Origin: Mesonia profundi
Lineage (GTDB): Bacteria > Bacteroidota > Bacteroidia > Flavobacteriales > Flavobacteriaceae
DNA: 53,462 nucleotides
Assembly (NCBI RefSeq): GCF_031085155.1
Contig: NZ_JAVHUL010000021.1
Coordinates: 1-53,462, forward strand
Reading direction: 5' to 3'
Below, piece after piece: positions 34,013-43,613 of the stretch. The first letter of the stretch is position 1; the number at the start of each line of letters is the position of its first letter. The notes under the pieces are model-generated. The model did no database searches. It was not told the DNA's origin and was given only the letters and a program-made list of their open reading frames with translations. The translations under genes were made by a program, and so were the position numbers.

Positions 34013-37000
34013 ATGAAAAAAATTACATTATTATGTTTAACGATGCTATTCAGTTGTCTTGGTTTTGCCCAAGTTTCAATTGGTAATTCGAGCGGTGGAA
34101 GCGGATCTATTTCTTCTCCTATTACAAATTATTGGGGGTATTCTTACGGGCAATCTATTTATTTGGCATCAGAAGTTAATGCAAGCGGAGATATTACTTC
34201 GTTGGATTTTAAATTAAATCCAGGTGCTAGTTTTGCTGAAGCTGATGAAAACGTGGATGTTTGGATTGGAACGACAACGAAAACTAATTTTGAAAACAAC
34301 ACAGACTGGGTTGATGTTTCCACTTTAACCCAAGTATTAACAGATGGAACGCTAACAGCTTCAGATGATTTGTTGCATATTGAGTTTAATGCTCCATTTA
34401 ATTATAACGGAACGGATAATCTAATTATCGCTGTTGATGCAAACGAAGGTGACTATGGAGGGTCATCTGATTATGTTTTACAAACGGAAGCTCAAAACGG
34501 TGACAATTTGAGTCTTCTTTATCGTAATGATAACACAGCCACTGATCCATTAGATCCAGATGCAGCTAATGTAGTGCAAAGTTTACGTGGAAACATTGTT
34601 ATCAATGGAATTACACAATCCTGTCCTGCCCCTACAGATTTAACTGCTACAAATATTACCACTTCATCAGTTGATGTAAGTTGGACAGATACCGCCGAGG
34701 AGTGGGAAATTATTTACGGGCCATCTGGTTTTGATTTTGAGAATGAAGGAACGATTATTGGCGATGACGATGGAACTTTGGGCGAAACTATTTCAGGCTT
34801 AGATTCTGGAACTACTTATCAAGCTTACGTAAAATCAATTTGCAGTACCGATGAAGAAAGTAGTCTTGCTGGACCAGTTGATTTCGTAACAGTTTGTACA
34901 GCTGTTGATAATTTCACTGAAAATTTTGATTCTTCTGTCAATTTTCCTAATTGTTGGACTAAACTCATAAATTCTACAAGTGACTTTTCCAGTATTGCAA
35001 TTTCTAGTTTCGGAAATTTTTCTGAACCTAATGCTATACAAATGAATAATAGTGTGGATGCTGCTGCACAACTTTATTTAATTACACCCGAATTGAACAC
35101 CTTACCAAATGCAGATCATCGTATTCGATTTTATGCGCATACCTCTTTAGGTTCTAATATAGAGGTGGGAACCATGACCGACCCAACAGATGCTTCTACT
35201 TATACTTCAATTCAAACAATAGATGCCACGAATGATTATGAAGAATACAGCGTCAACTTTGATGCGGCTACTACAGATCAATACGTAGCATTTAAAGCTA
35301 CTTATACTGCTACTTACTACAATGTTTATGTTGATAATGTCAGTTGGGAGCCTATTCCTAGTTGCATGAAACCTTCAGATTTCAGCTTTGATGAGGCAAC
35401 TACAACTACGGCAGACCTTAGTTGGACAGCAGAGGGGTCTGAGACACAATGGGAAGTGAAATACGGGGAACCTGGCTTTGATCCAATGACAGAAGGAACG
35501 GCAGTTACAGTCGATGATTCTCCAAATACAACGCTTACGGGACTTATAGCAGATACAGAATATGAAGCTTATGTAAAATCAATTTGTGATACTAACGATG
35601 AGAGTATCTATACCCTTCCAATAACTTTTTCAACATTGTGTGAAGCGACTACGGTCCCATTTACACAAGATTTTGAAGAGGTGACCGCTCCCGACTTACC
35701 TAATTGTGGAACGTCAGAGAATCTTAGTGGAAATAATTGGGAAACATATAATCAAAGCAGTAATGGCTTTGACAGTAATGTTTTACGCTATAAATATGCT
35801 TCTGGTCCTGCCGATGCTTGGTACTATACCCAGGGAATTACCTTAGATGCCGGTACAGATTACCAAATAAGTTATAAATATGGAAATAATAGTACAAATT
35901 ATACAGAAAAATTAAAGGTGAGCTATGGAACTTCTCCAGTGGCTGCGGATATGACCATTGAATTAGCTAATCATCCAGATGTTAATTCAGCGACCGCTCA
36001 AACCGATGTTCTAAGCTTTTCCGTGACGACCTCGGGTGTTTATTATTTTGGCTTTCATGCGTATTCAGAGAGCAATCAATTTTATCTTTATGTAGATGAT
36101 ATTGAGCTAATCGTTTCGCCTTCTTGTGCAACACCAACAAATATTGTTGCTAATAATATTTCAGAAGCTAGTGCCGAAATTAGCTGGACTGAAAATGGCG
36201 CTGCCACCGAATGGGAAATTGTTTATGGCGAACCTGACTTTGATCCTACTACTGATGGAACGAGTATCACTGATAGTGATGATTTAGGAGAAACTATTAC
36301 TAATCTTGATCCAGAAACTGAGTATGACGTATATGTTCGTGCAATCTGCGGAACGGATGGTAATAGTGATTTTAGTAATGTAATGACATTCATTACATTA
36401 CCAGTACCTCCGGCAAATGATGATTTATGCGACGCAATGGTTTTGACGGTTGATGAAGCTTGTGCTGGGGGGACGACCTATACTAATACGGGCGCAACTG
36501 CTCAAACAGATGAACCAGAGGGTTCATGTTGGTATAGTGCAACCAATGGGAAAACCGTATGGTTCAACTTCGAAGCTCCTGTAGGTGGTAATGTAACCGT
36601 AACGACAGACATAGCAGGTGCAACTTTGACCGATACTCATATTGCGATTTATGAAGCCGCAACAGACTGTGCAGATTTGAGCACGTTAGGAACAGAAGTT
36701 GGTTGTGATGAAGATGGGGGCGATATTGTTGGATCTGGTTATACCTCTGTTGCTACAATGACTGGTTTAACAGCTGGTGAAACCTATTATGTTCAGGTTA
36801 GCGGTTATGGAGGTTCCGAAGGTGACTTCTGTATAGAAGTGAACGATGATAGTATAAATTGTCTTGCTCCAACCGATATCACTTTTGCAAATACCAACGA
36901 TACTTCTACTGAAGTCACTTGGACCGAAAACGGCGATGCTACCGAATGGGAAATCATTTACGGAATGACAGGATTCGAACCGATGACCGGGGATGAATCT

Positions 37001-37681
37001 ACTACAATTTCTGATAATGATGGAACTCTTGGTGAAACGCTAAGCGGGTTAATTCCAGAGACCGGATATGATGTTTATGTTCGTGCACTTTGCGATGATG
37101 GCGAAAGCGTACTTGCAGGACCGGCTAGCTTTACTACCGAAGCGGTGCCTTGCGAAATCCCTACCGATATTACTTTCGATAATGTAGATGATACTTCTGC
37201 CGATATTTCTTGGACAGAAAATGGCGACGCTACTGAATGGGAAATCCTTTACGGAGCACCAGGTTTTGATCCTTTAACTGAAGGAACTTCTATTATAGAT
37301 ATAGATGCTATTGGAGAAACACTTAATGACCTTACTTCAGAAACTACTTATGAGGTTTATGTTCGTGCCATTTGCGGAGAAGATAATATGAGTGATTGGA
37401 CAGCTCCAGTTGAATTTACTACACAAGATTTAAGTGTAGCGAACCAATTGTTTGCTTCTTTTACTTACTATCCAAATCCGGTACGTAGCGAATTAACCTT
37501 AAAGTCAACTACTCAAATAGAGCAGGTAAACCTTTACAACCTATTAGGTCAACAGGTGCTTAACACGAAGCCTAGTTCTTTAGAGGTGCAATTAAATATG
37601 GATTCTCTTCCAGCAGGAGTTTACTTAATGAAAGTGAACATTCAAGGAAGTCAAAAAACGTTTAGATTGATAAAAGACTAA
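34013..37681 (+). CDS. Large secreted FnIII-repeat protein with T9SS sorting domain
   Basis: A 1222-residue exported protein: signal peptide to about residue 20 (SCLGFAQ), an N-terminal beta domain (about 25-205), and five fibronectin type III domains (near 208-293, 455-545, 708-795, 950-1040, 1045-1130), recognisable by 'vsWt..g..teWEi.YG..GFDp' and 'LtseTtYevYVRAiCg'. They alternate with two jelly-roll 'choice-of-anchor' type domains (about 294-452 and 546-705) and a PPC-like domain (about 798-948). The last 80 residues are a type A T9SS sorting domain (YYPNPVRSELTL ... GVYLMKV ... KTFRLIKD). It has no catalytic motif, so adhesion or matrix binding is likely. Related direct repeats lie on both sides. 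Confidence 0.88.
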   Translation: MKKITLLCLTMLFSCLGFAQVSIGNSSGGSGSISSPITNYWGYSYGQSIYLASEVNASGDITSLDFKLNPGASFAEADENVDVWIGTTTKTNFENNTDWVDVSTLTQVLTDGTLTASDDLLHIEFNAPFNYNGTDNLIIAVDANEGDYGGSSDYVLQTEAQNGDNLSLLYRNDNTATDPLDPDAANVVQSLRGNIVINGITQSCPAPTDLTATNITTSSVDVSWTDTAEEWEIIYGPSGFDFENEGTIIGDDDGTLGETISGLDSGTTYQAYVKSICSTDEESSLAGPVDFVTVCTAVDNFTENFDSSVNFPNCWTKLINSTSDFSSIAISSFGNFSEPNAIQMNNSVDAAAQLYLITPELNTLPNADHRIRFYAHTSLGSNIEVGTMTDPTDASTYTSIQTIDATNDYEEYSVNFDAATTDQYVAFKATYTATYYNVYVDNVSWEPIPSCMKPSDFSFDEATTTTADLSWTAEGSETQWEVKYGEPGFDPMTEGTAVTVDDSPNTTLTGLIADTEYEAYVKSICDTNDESIYTLPITFSTLCEATTVPFTQDFEEVTAPDLPNCGTSENLSGNNWETYNQSSNGFDSNVLRYKYASGPADAWYYTQGITLDAGTDYQISYKYGNNSTNYTEKLKVSYGTSPVAADMTIELANHPDVNSATAQTDVLSFSVTTSGVYYFGFHAYSESNQFYLYVDDIELIVSPSCATPTNIVANNISEASAEISWTENGAATEWEIVYGEPDFDPTTDGTSITDSDDLGETITNLDPETEYDVYVRAICGTDGNSDFSNVMTFITLPVPPANDDLCDAMVLTVDEACAGGTTYTNTGATAQTDEPEGSCWYSATNGKTVWFNFEAPVGGNVTVTTDIAGATLTDTHIAIYEAATDCADLSTLGTEVGCDEDGGDIVGSGYTSVATMTGLTAGETYYVQVSGYGGSEGDFCIEVNDDSINCLAPTDITFANTNDTSTEVTWTENGDATEWEIIYGMTGFEPMTGDESTTISDNDGTLGETLSGLIPETGYDVYVRALCDDGESVLAGPASFTTEAVPCEIPTDITFDNVDDTSADISWTENGDATEWEILYGAPGFDPLTEGTSIIDIDAIGETLNDLTSETTYEVYVRAICGEDNMSDWTAPVEFTTQDLSVANQLFASFTYYPNPVRSELTLKSTTQIEQVNLYNLLGQQVLNTKPSSLEVQLNMDSLPAGVYLMKVNIQGSQKTFRLIKD

Positions 37682-37711
37682 GCAAAAGCTTTTATTAATA
37701 ACAACAAGTTT

Positions 37712-37745
37712 AAAGCCGTCCGATTTATCAGACGGCTTTTTTTAT
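37712..37745 (+). terminator. Intrinsic terminator of the FnIII cargo gene
   Basis: AAAGCCGTC (37712-37720) pairs with GACGGCTTT (37731-37739), followed by a T-run. It lies 30 bp after the stop. Confidence 0.88.
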
Positions 37746-37812
37746 ACTAAATTTAGAGTAGAATCAAGGTTAATATTTTGGGCAAATCCCTGCGGGTCGG
37801 GCTATCCGCTAT

Positions 37813-37865
37813 AGTTTTTATTCCGCTAAAGCGTCATAAAAAGCTGCCGCTACTATCCCTTTTGC
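37813..37865. repeat. Dispersed palindromic repeat, copy 2 (downstream of FnIII gene)
   Basis: Same core as copy 1 at 33749-33812 (AGTTTTTATTCCGC ... ATAAAAAGCTGCCGC), same orientation, without the extra hairpin. It is preceded by GCGGGTCGGGCTATCCGCT (37792-37810), which looks like part of the same repeat family. Confidence 0.65.
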
Positions 37866-37872
37866 AAAAGTC

Positions 37873-38367
37873 TTAACGTGTTCCCAACTCAATCACCTCC
37901 AAGTTTTTAATTTCTTTGCCTTCAATTTCAAACCTTAGCATGGTTCTTACTTGGTGAAAGCCGTGTTTGCCACAAGCTCCGGGATTCATATGAAGCAGGT
38001 TGAGTTTCTTATCGGGCATGACTTTTAAAATGTGCGAATGTCCGCAAATAAAAAGCTGAGGCGGATTTTCTCTTATTTCTTCTCGTGTTGCAGGGGAATA
38101 TTTACCGGGATAACCACCAATATGCGTAATCCATACGTCTACTTCTTCGCACTTAAAACGATTATGAAGCGGAAATTCTTTTCGTGCCTCGTGACCGTCA
38201 ATGTTTCCAAAAACAGCTCTTAGGGGTTTTATCTTTTTAAGTTCATCGGTGACTTTTAAATCGCCAATATCGCCAGCATGCCAAATTTCATCCGCTTGAC
38301 GGGCATAAGTTAAAATCCGGTCATCTATATAGCTGTGATTATCGCTGAGTAGTAAAATCTTTTTCAA
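37873..38367 (-). CDS. Metallophosphoesterase, YfcE/MJ0936 type
   Basis: A small phosphodiesterase of 164 residues from the TTG at 38367. The metal-binding signature is complete: ILLLSDNHSY (D/H), HAGDIGD, FGNIDGHE, ICGHSHI and HMNPGACG. The family hydrolyses phosphodiesters with Mn2+ or similar metals; the natural substrate is unknown. The frame is open to 38427, but that start would lie on a minus-strand -7 element (38425-38432) and before any transcription start. The TTG directly before KKILLLSDNH is therefore chosen. It is divergent from truA. Confidence 0.85.
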   Translation of the reverse strand: MKKILLLSDNHSYIDDRILTYARQADEIWHAGDIGDLKVTDELKKIKPLRAVFGNIDGHEARKEFPLHNRFKCEEVDVWITHIGGYPGKYSPATREEIRENPPQLFICGHSHILKVMPDKKLNLLHMNPGACGKHGFHQVRTMLRFEIEGKEIKNLEVIELGTR

Positions 38368-38385
38368 AATGATTATGTGGGTTTC

Positions 38386-38419
38386 TTGAAGCTTAGAAAA
38401 ATTTGTTTGAGTATCTTTG
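38386..38419 (+). promoter_or_regulatory. Candidate truA promoter
   Basis: TTG at 38386-38388, a 23-nt spacer and TATCTTTG at 38412-38419 fit the Bacteroidota consensus. It lies 23 nt before the TTG start at 38443. Confidence 0.5.
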
Positions 38420-38424
38420 CAGGG

Positions 38425-38432
38425 CAAAAATA
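38425..38432 (-). promoter_or_regulatory. Candidate -7 element for the phosphodiesterase gene
   Basis: On the minus strand this reads TATTTTTG, an exact match to TAnnTTTG. It would start transcription near 38418, between this element and the TTG start at 38367. It lies only 6 nt from the truA -7 element on the other strand. Confidence 0.45.
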
Positions 38433-38442
38433 AGAATTAAGA

Positions 38443-39198
38443 TTGAGGTATTTTATTGATTTATCTTTTAACGGCAAAGACTTTTTTGGCTGGCAGCGTC
38501 AACCCGATGTGATTAGTGTGCAAGAAGTCGTAGAAGATAAATTGAGTGTCGCTTTACAAGAAAACATAGAAGTTGTAGGTGCCGGTAGAACCGATGCAGG
38601 AGTACACGCTCAACAAATTTTCGCTCATTTTGATACGCAAAAGATAAGTGACATCACCGCTTTTATTTTTAAGCTGAATACGATGTTGCCGCCCGATATT
38701 GCCGTAAATGATGTGTTTGAAGTGCCCCCCGATGCCCACGCAAGATTTGATGCTACGGCAAGGGAATACACCTATTATGTAGACACTCAAAAAAATCCTT
38801 TTACCCATGAGACGGCTTGTTATATAAAGAAAACGATTGATGTTAAGGCGATGAATGAGGCGGCGAAAATCTTATTAGACTATAAAGATTTTCAATGTTT
38901 CTCTAAGGTAAAGACCGATGTGTTTACGTATAATTGTACGATTATGTACGCCCATTGGGAGCAAAAAGAACATCAATTGGTGTTTACGATTAAAGCCGAT
39001 CGGTTTTTGCGAAATATGGTGCGTGCCATTGTAGGTACCTTATTAGAAATAGGTGTAGGAAAACGAACGCTAAACGAGCTGCATCAAGTGATAGAAAGTA
39101 AAGACAGGTCTGCCGCAGGAAAATCTGTAGCAGCCAAAGGCTTGTTTTTAACACAAGTAGAATACCCCAAAAGAATAGAAGTAAACCATGGCGAGTAA
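38443..39198 (+). CDS. truA: tRNA pseudouridine(38-40) synthase
   Basis: Converts uridines 38-40 in the anticodon arm of many tRNAs to pseudouridine. The 251-residue protein has the catalytic Asp in GAGRTDAGVHA (about residue 50), FIDLSFNGKDFFGWQRQP at the start and FLRNMVRAIVGTLLEIG near the C-terminus. Translation apparently starts with TTG at 38443, giving MRYFIDLSFNG; no ATG is available near the conserved N-terminus. The last 11 nt overlap the ABC-transporter gene start, so the two are probably coupled. Confidence 0.95.
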   Translation: MRYFIDLSFNGKDFFGWQRQPDVISVQEVVEDKLSVALQENIEVVGAGRTDAGVHAQQIFAHFDTQKISDITAFIFKLNTMLPPDIAVNDVFEVPPDAHARFDATAREYTYYVDTQKNPFTHETACYIKKTIDVKAMNEAAKILLDYKDFQCFSKVKTDVFTYNCTIMYAHWEQKEHQLVFTIKADRFLRNMVRAIVGTLLEIGVGKRTLNELHQVIESKDRSAAGKSVAAKGLFLTQVEYPKRIEVNHGE

Positions 39199-40951
39199 AA
39201 CAGGGAATGCATTTGATTTTAGTTTGTTTAAGCGTTTGCTTAAATACACCAACCCCTACAAGGTGACTTTCTACTTTGTAGCTTTCACTGCGGTGCTTTT
39301 ATCTTTATTGGCCGTATTGCGTCCCTACCTGACCAAAATTACGATTAACGATAGCATTGTTCCCAAAGACAACGACAACCTTATTTTATATGTTTCGTTA
39401 ATGCTGGGCGTGTTGATCCTAGAGGTGATTTTTCAGTTTTGCTTTATCTATTTTGCCAACTGGCTGGGACAAGAGGTGATTCGGGATATTCGGGTGAATC
39501 TTTTTGATCACATGCTTCAATTTAAAAAACAATATTACGATCAATCTGCCGTAGGGCGATTGGTAACCCGCGCCGTAAGCGATATAGAAACCATTGCCAG
39601 TATTTTTAGTCAAGGTTTATTTATGATCATTAGCGATTTATTAAAAATGCTGGTGGTATTGGTTTTTATGTTCTTTCAAGATTGGAAACTTACCTTCTTA
39701 GTGTTGGCGGTGATGCCGTTTATTCTATATGCAACTCGTGTTTTTCAGCAGAAAATGAAAGTCGCTTTTGAAGAAGTGAGAACCCAAGTTTCTAACCTTA
39801 ATTCTTTTGTCCAAGAGCGAATTACGGGGATGAAAATCCTTCAAATTTTTGGTCGGGAAGATGTAGAATACGAGCGGTTTAAAGAAATTAACCACAAACA
39901 TAAAAAAGCCTGGATCAAGACGGTTTGGTATAACTCTATCTTTTTCCCCATTGCCGAAATGTCGAGTTCTATCGCTATTGGTTTGGTGGTGTGGTTTGGG
40001 GGCTTGCAAATTACCAATGGAGAAACCTTAGATTTGGGTATTATCGTGATGTTTATTCAGCTTATTCAAATGCTGTTTCGTCCGTTAAGGCAAATCGCAG
40101 ATAAATTTAATACCCTTCAAATGGGAATGGTGGCGGCCAATAGAGTATTTGCGGTATTAGATACCAAATCTATCATAGAAAATACAGGTACGCTTACTGC
40201 GGAAAACCTAACAGGTGAAATTCAGTTTAAAGATGTCCGCTTTAGCTATATTGAAGGAGAAGAAGTAGTAAAAGGCATTTCTTTTGAAGTACACGCAGGG
40301 GAAACTGTTGCAATCGTTGGCGCTACGGGAGCAGGAAAAAGTACCATCATCAATTTATTGAGTAGATTTTACGAAACCGATAGCGGTGAAATCTCTGTAG
40401 ATAATACCAACATCAAAGATTTTACATTAAAGTCTTTACGGAATGAAATTGCGGTGGTATTGCAAGATGTCTTTTTGTTTGCTGATACTATTATGAAAAA
40501 TATCACTTTAGGAAATCCTAAGATTACGGAAGAAGAGGTGATTGATGCCGCCAAAGAAATAGGGGTACACGAATTTATCTCGTCGCTGCCCAATGGATAT
40601 CATTACAATGTAAAGGAACGCGGAGCTATGCTCTCTAGCGGTCAACGCCAATTGATTGCTTTCTTGCGCGCTTACGTGAGTAATCCTTCTATTTTAGTGT
40701 TAGATGAAGCCACTTCTTCTGTAGATAGTTATAGCGAACAACTCATGCAAGACGCCACCGATAAGGTGACTAAAGGACGGACTTCTATTGTGATTGCTCA
40801 CCGTTTGGCTACCATTAAAAAAGCCAATAAAATCATTGTCATGGATGCGGGAAATATTGTGGAAATAGGAACGCATCAAGAATTACTTCAGCAAGAAAAC
40901 GGATATTATAGAAACCTCTATGAGGTTCAGTTTATGGAAGAAGAAGTTTAA
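39188..40951 (+). CDS. ABC exporter, fused permease and ATPase
   Basis: A 587-residue half-transporter of the MsbA/multidrug type: six membrane helices in the N-terminal 320 residues and one ATPase domain. The ATPase has Walker A VGATGAGKST, signature LSSGQRQLIAF (with SSGQR in place of SGGQ), Walker B ILVLDEATSSVD and H-loop IAHRLAT. It should work as a homodimer in the inner membrane, exporting a lipid or drug-like substrate that cannot be told from sequence. It overlaps truA by 11 nt. The SSGQ variant is common in this family and not a sign of decay. Confidence 0.93.
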   Translation: MASKTGNAFDFSLFKRLLKYTNPYKVTFYFVAFTAVLLSLLAVLRPYLTKITINDSIVPKDNDNLILYVSLMLGVLILEVIFQFCFIYFANWLGQEVIRDIRVNLFDHMLQFKKQYYDQSAVGRLVTRAVSDIETIASIFSQGLFMIISDLLKMLVVLVFMFFQDWKLTFLVLAVMPFILYATRVFQQKMKVAFEEVRTQVSNLNSFVQERITGMKILQIFGREDVEYERFKEINHKHKKAWIKTVWYNSIFFPIAEMSSSIAIGLVVWFGGLQITNGETLDLGIIVMFIQLIQMLFRPLRQIADKFNTLQMGMVAANRVFAVLDTKSIIENTGTLTAENLTGEIQFKDVRFSYIEGEEVVKGISFEVHAGETVAIVGATGAGKSTIINLLSRFYETDSGEISVDNTNIKDFTLKSLRNEIAVVLQDVFLFADTIMKNITLGNPKITEEEVIDAAKEIGVHEFISSLPNGYHYNVKERGAMLSSGQRQLIAFLRAYVSNPSILVLDEATSSVDSYSEQLMQDATDKVTKGRTSIVIAHRLATIKKANKIIVMDAGNIVEIGTHQELLQQENGYYRNLYEVQFMEEEV

Positions 40952-41036
40952 TTTTTAACTTTTATTGCAAAGTTTTAATATTTTTTTAATACATTAGATG
41001 CAATATTATAAATTTAACTAATTTAAACTAAATATT

Positions 41037-43602
41037 ATGAAACAGCTTTACCAACCAACCAACCAACCAACCAACCAACCAACCAACCAACCAACCAACC
41101 AACCAAGTTAGATGGTGTTTTATTATTTTCTTGTTTTTTAATTTAACAGCTTTCGCCCAAGTTGAATATGAAGAACCTTGTAGTTTTGTAAGTGAAGACA
41201 TTATTTTAAATAGACCTACATCATCACCATGTGTACCATCATCTCCTTATACAGGGTCTATTGACCCTAATGTTTTAGCAGCATATCCATCAGTTTCTTA
41301 CAATTTACAAGTTTGGATAAACAATAGAACTGATGGAACTCATGATAGAAATTATACTATTGCTCAATTTAAAGAAAAATTAGCCGATTTAAAGCAACAA
41401 TTTAGTATAGCTAAAATTTGTTTAAATTTAGTAGCAATAGATACTGTAAATAATTCTTCTAGTTATAATGCTCCTAGCAGAAGTGCTTTCCAAACTTGGG
41501 CAAAACAAAATGGATACCATAATAATAGTGCATTAAATCTATATGTCTATAAAGGACAATATAGAGGCAGTGCGGGTGGAATTAATGCAAATATAAATAT
41601 TATGAGTTTTTTAGATGACTCTGGGATTATTGGGCATGAAGTAGGGCATTTGTTCGCATTGAAGCATACCCATGGAGCGGGTTATGGTCAAGGTGCAGCT
41701 TGGTGGTCAGGTCCGCCTTGTGAGAGCGTAACTAGAGATATAAATGACCCTGATTTTAATGCTTTTTGTGTAGGAGATGATGTTTTAGACACTAATGCAG
41801 TGCCCGATTTAAGGTATGAACAGCTATATGAAAAAATAGATTCTTTAATGATTAATTATGGGTATACATTTGACCAAGCAGAAGATTCACTTACATATAG
41901 TGATTATCAGTTTAATGCTTATCTAGACTCTATAACCATGGCATATATTGGTGATGGAGAAGATTGTTACGGAACACCTTATACCATTACCCCAGCAGAT
42001 GCTACTAACTTAATGGCGTATGCTGACTGGAAAAAAATGGATCACTTTAGTATAGGGCAAGCCATTAGAATGCGAGAATATATAGAAGATAAACCATCTA
42101 AATTTAACCCTATAACTAATACCGAAGGCGTAGATTTAATGGTTGCTAATTCTCTTAATGATATTGGGGCAGAACCAGATATTCATTCTAACATGATACT
42201 TTGGAGAAGTCCAGATATTTGGGTGCGTAACCAAGCCGATGGTTTTACGATCCAAGAAAATCAAAATCCAGAATATGACCCTAATAATCCAGCCTATGTG
42301 TATGTAAAAATTAGAAATAGAAGCTGTCAAGATTTCGTAGCAACACCTATCGACACTCTAAAATTGCATTGGGCGAAAGCAAGTACTAGTTCAGGATGGC
42401 CCACATTATGGGATGGTAGTACTAGTAACCCTACTTTAGGAGCACCTATAAATGCTGTAAATTTGCCTAATATTGCGGCAGGTGAGTCAGAAATTGTAGA
42501 ATTTGAGTGGTACCCTCCCAATCCAGTAGATTTTGAATCAATTAGTAATGACCCTTGGCATTTTTGCTTGTTAGCGAGAATACTATCCCCCCAAGATCCT
42601 ATGAATGTGCTAGAGCAAGCGGGACAAAATAATGCTTATTACAATAATAATATAGCTAATAAGAACATTAGTATTGTAGATATAAATGAAGACTTAGGGG
42701 AAGACCCAGGTGCTACGGTTCTTATTGGTAACCCAGTAAAAACGTACCCAGTTCTTACAGAGTTTGAGTTTTTTCCACCACAAAATGACCCTCATCCAAT
42801 TTTAAATGAGGCAGAAGTAATTGTTACCTTAGATGATCATACATGGAATTTATGGCTTGCTGGTGGTAAGAAAGGTACAGCTATAAGAGAAGTAAAGGGA
42901 GGAGGTAATAAATTACGTATTTTGAGTGATGATGCAAAAATAAGTAATATCAAGTTTGGAGGAAAAGAGTGGGGAACTATGCACTTAAGTTTTAATTTTC
43001 TTACAGAAGAGGTCACTAATAAACCTAACTATTTGTATCACCTAAAACAAATAGAAAGTGAGAGTGGCATAGTTACAGGCGGAGAAAGTTATGAAATCAT
43101 CCCTAAATTTAATAGGCTTATGTTTATGGCGCAAGTTGATCAAGTAAACAATACAACTAATCAAACTTCCATTTTGCAAGCTACTGCTATCAATGAACCT
43201 GCTATCTACAACTGGTATGATGAAGAAGGTAATTTGATGCATTCAGGACAACAGCTTAATGTGAATAGCGCCATAGCGCAAACTTATAAATTAGAAATTA
43301 TTGCAGAGGCAGATGGGTATAAAGACTACACCAATATATATGCGGATAGTTCATATAAATTGCAAAGTTTGAGTCCTAATCCAGCAAGTAGCCAAGTAAC
43401 TGTTAACTATCAAACAGCTGGGGCAGACTCGGGCTATATAAATATTACCTCTACCCAAACAGCAATTAGCAATAACTATATTCTAGATGTAAATGCAGCT
43501 TCAGTAAACATAGATGTTTCTGCCTATCCTACAGGTACGTATGTGGTTGCATTAACTTGTAATGGAGAAATTTTAGCAACCAAAAACTTAATCATTCAAT
43601 AA
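41037..43602 (+). CDS. Secreted metzincin-type metalloprotease, phase-variable, apparently OFF
   Basis: The ATG at 41037 reads MKQLYQPTNQPTN... through 14 CCAA units and reaches TAG at 41109 after 24 codons. One frame over, the open frame reads VRWCFIIFLFFNLTAFAQ (a signal peptide) and on to 43602. The mature protein has a zinc site HEVGHLFALKH (41635-41667; Ala where metzincins usually have Gly), then a Met-turn NLMAYADW, resembling M43 pappalysin-like proteases. It ends with a type A T9SS sorting domain of about 80 residues (LSPNPASSQVTVNY ... TYVVAL). Losing one repeat unit or gaining two gives one 853-866-residue protein. A TTG at 41131 is the only in-frame start now, and would leave no working signal peptide. 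The LRR-like genes follow at 11 bp. Confidence 0.8.
41051..41106 (+). repeat. (CCAA)14 tandem repeat inside the coding start of the protease gene
   Basis: Fourteen perfect CCAA units (56 nt) without interruption, starting 14 nt after the ATG at 41037. In frame the unit run encodes repeated Gln-Pro-Thr-Asn; no stop codon occurs in any frame of the repeat. The unit length is not a multiple of 3, so each gain or loss changes the downstream frame. Confidence 0.97.
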
Positions 43603-43613
43603 AACAAAACGTT

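Noticed and set aside
41051-41106. CRISPR or minisatellite array
   Set aside because: The units are 4 bp with no spacers. The only sensible reading is a simple sequence repeat in a coding start.
41131-41160. TTG at 41131 as the normal start of the protease
   Set aside because: It would begin with FFNLTAFAQ, too short and without positive charge for a signal peptide. The upstream in-phase codons add the missing VRWCFIIFL core.
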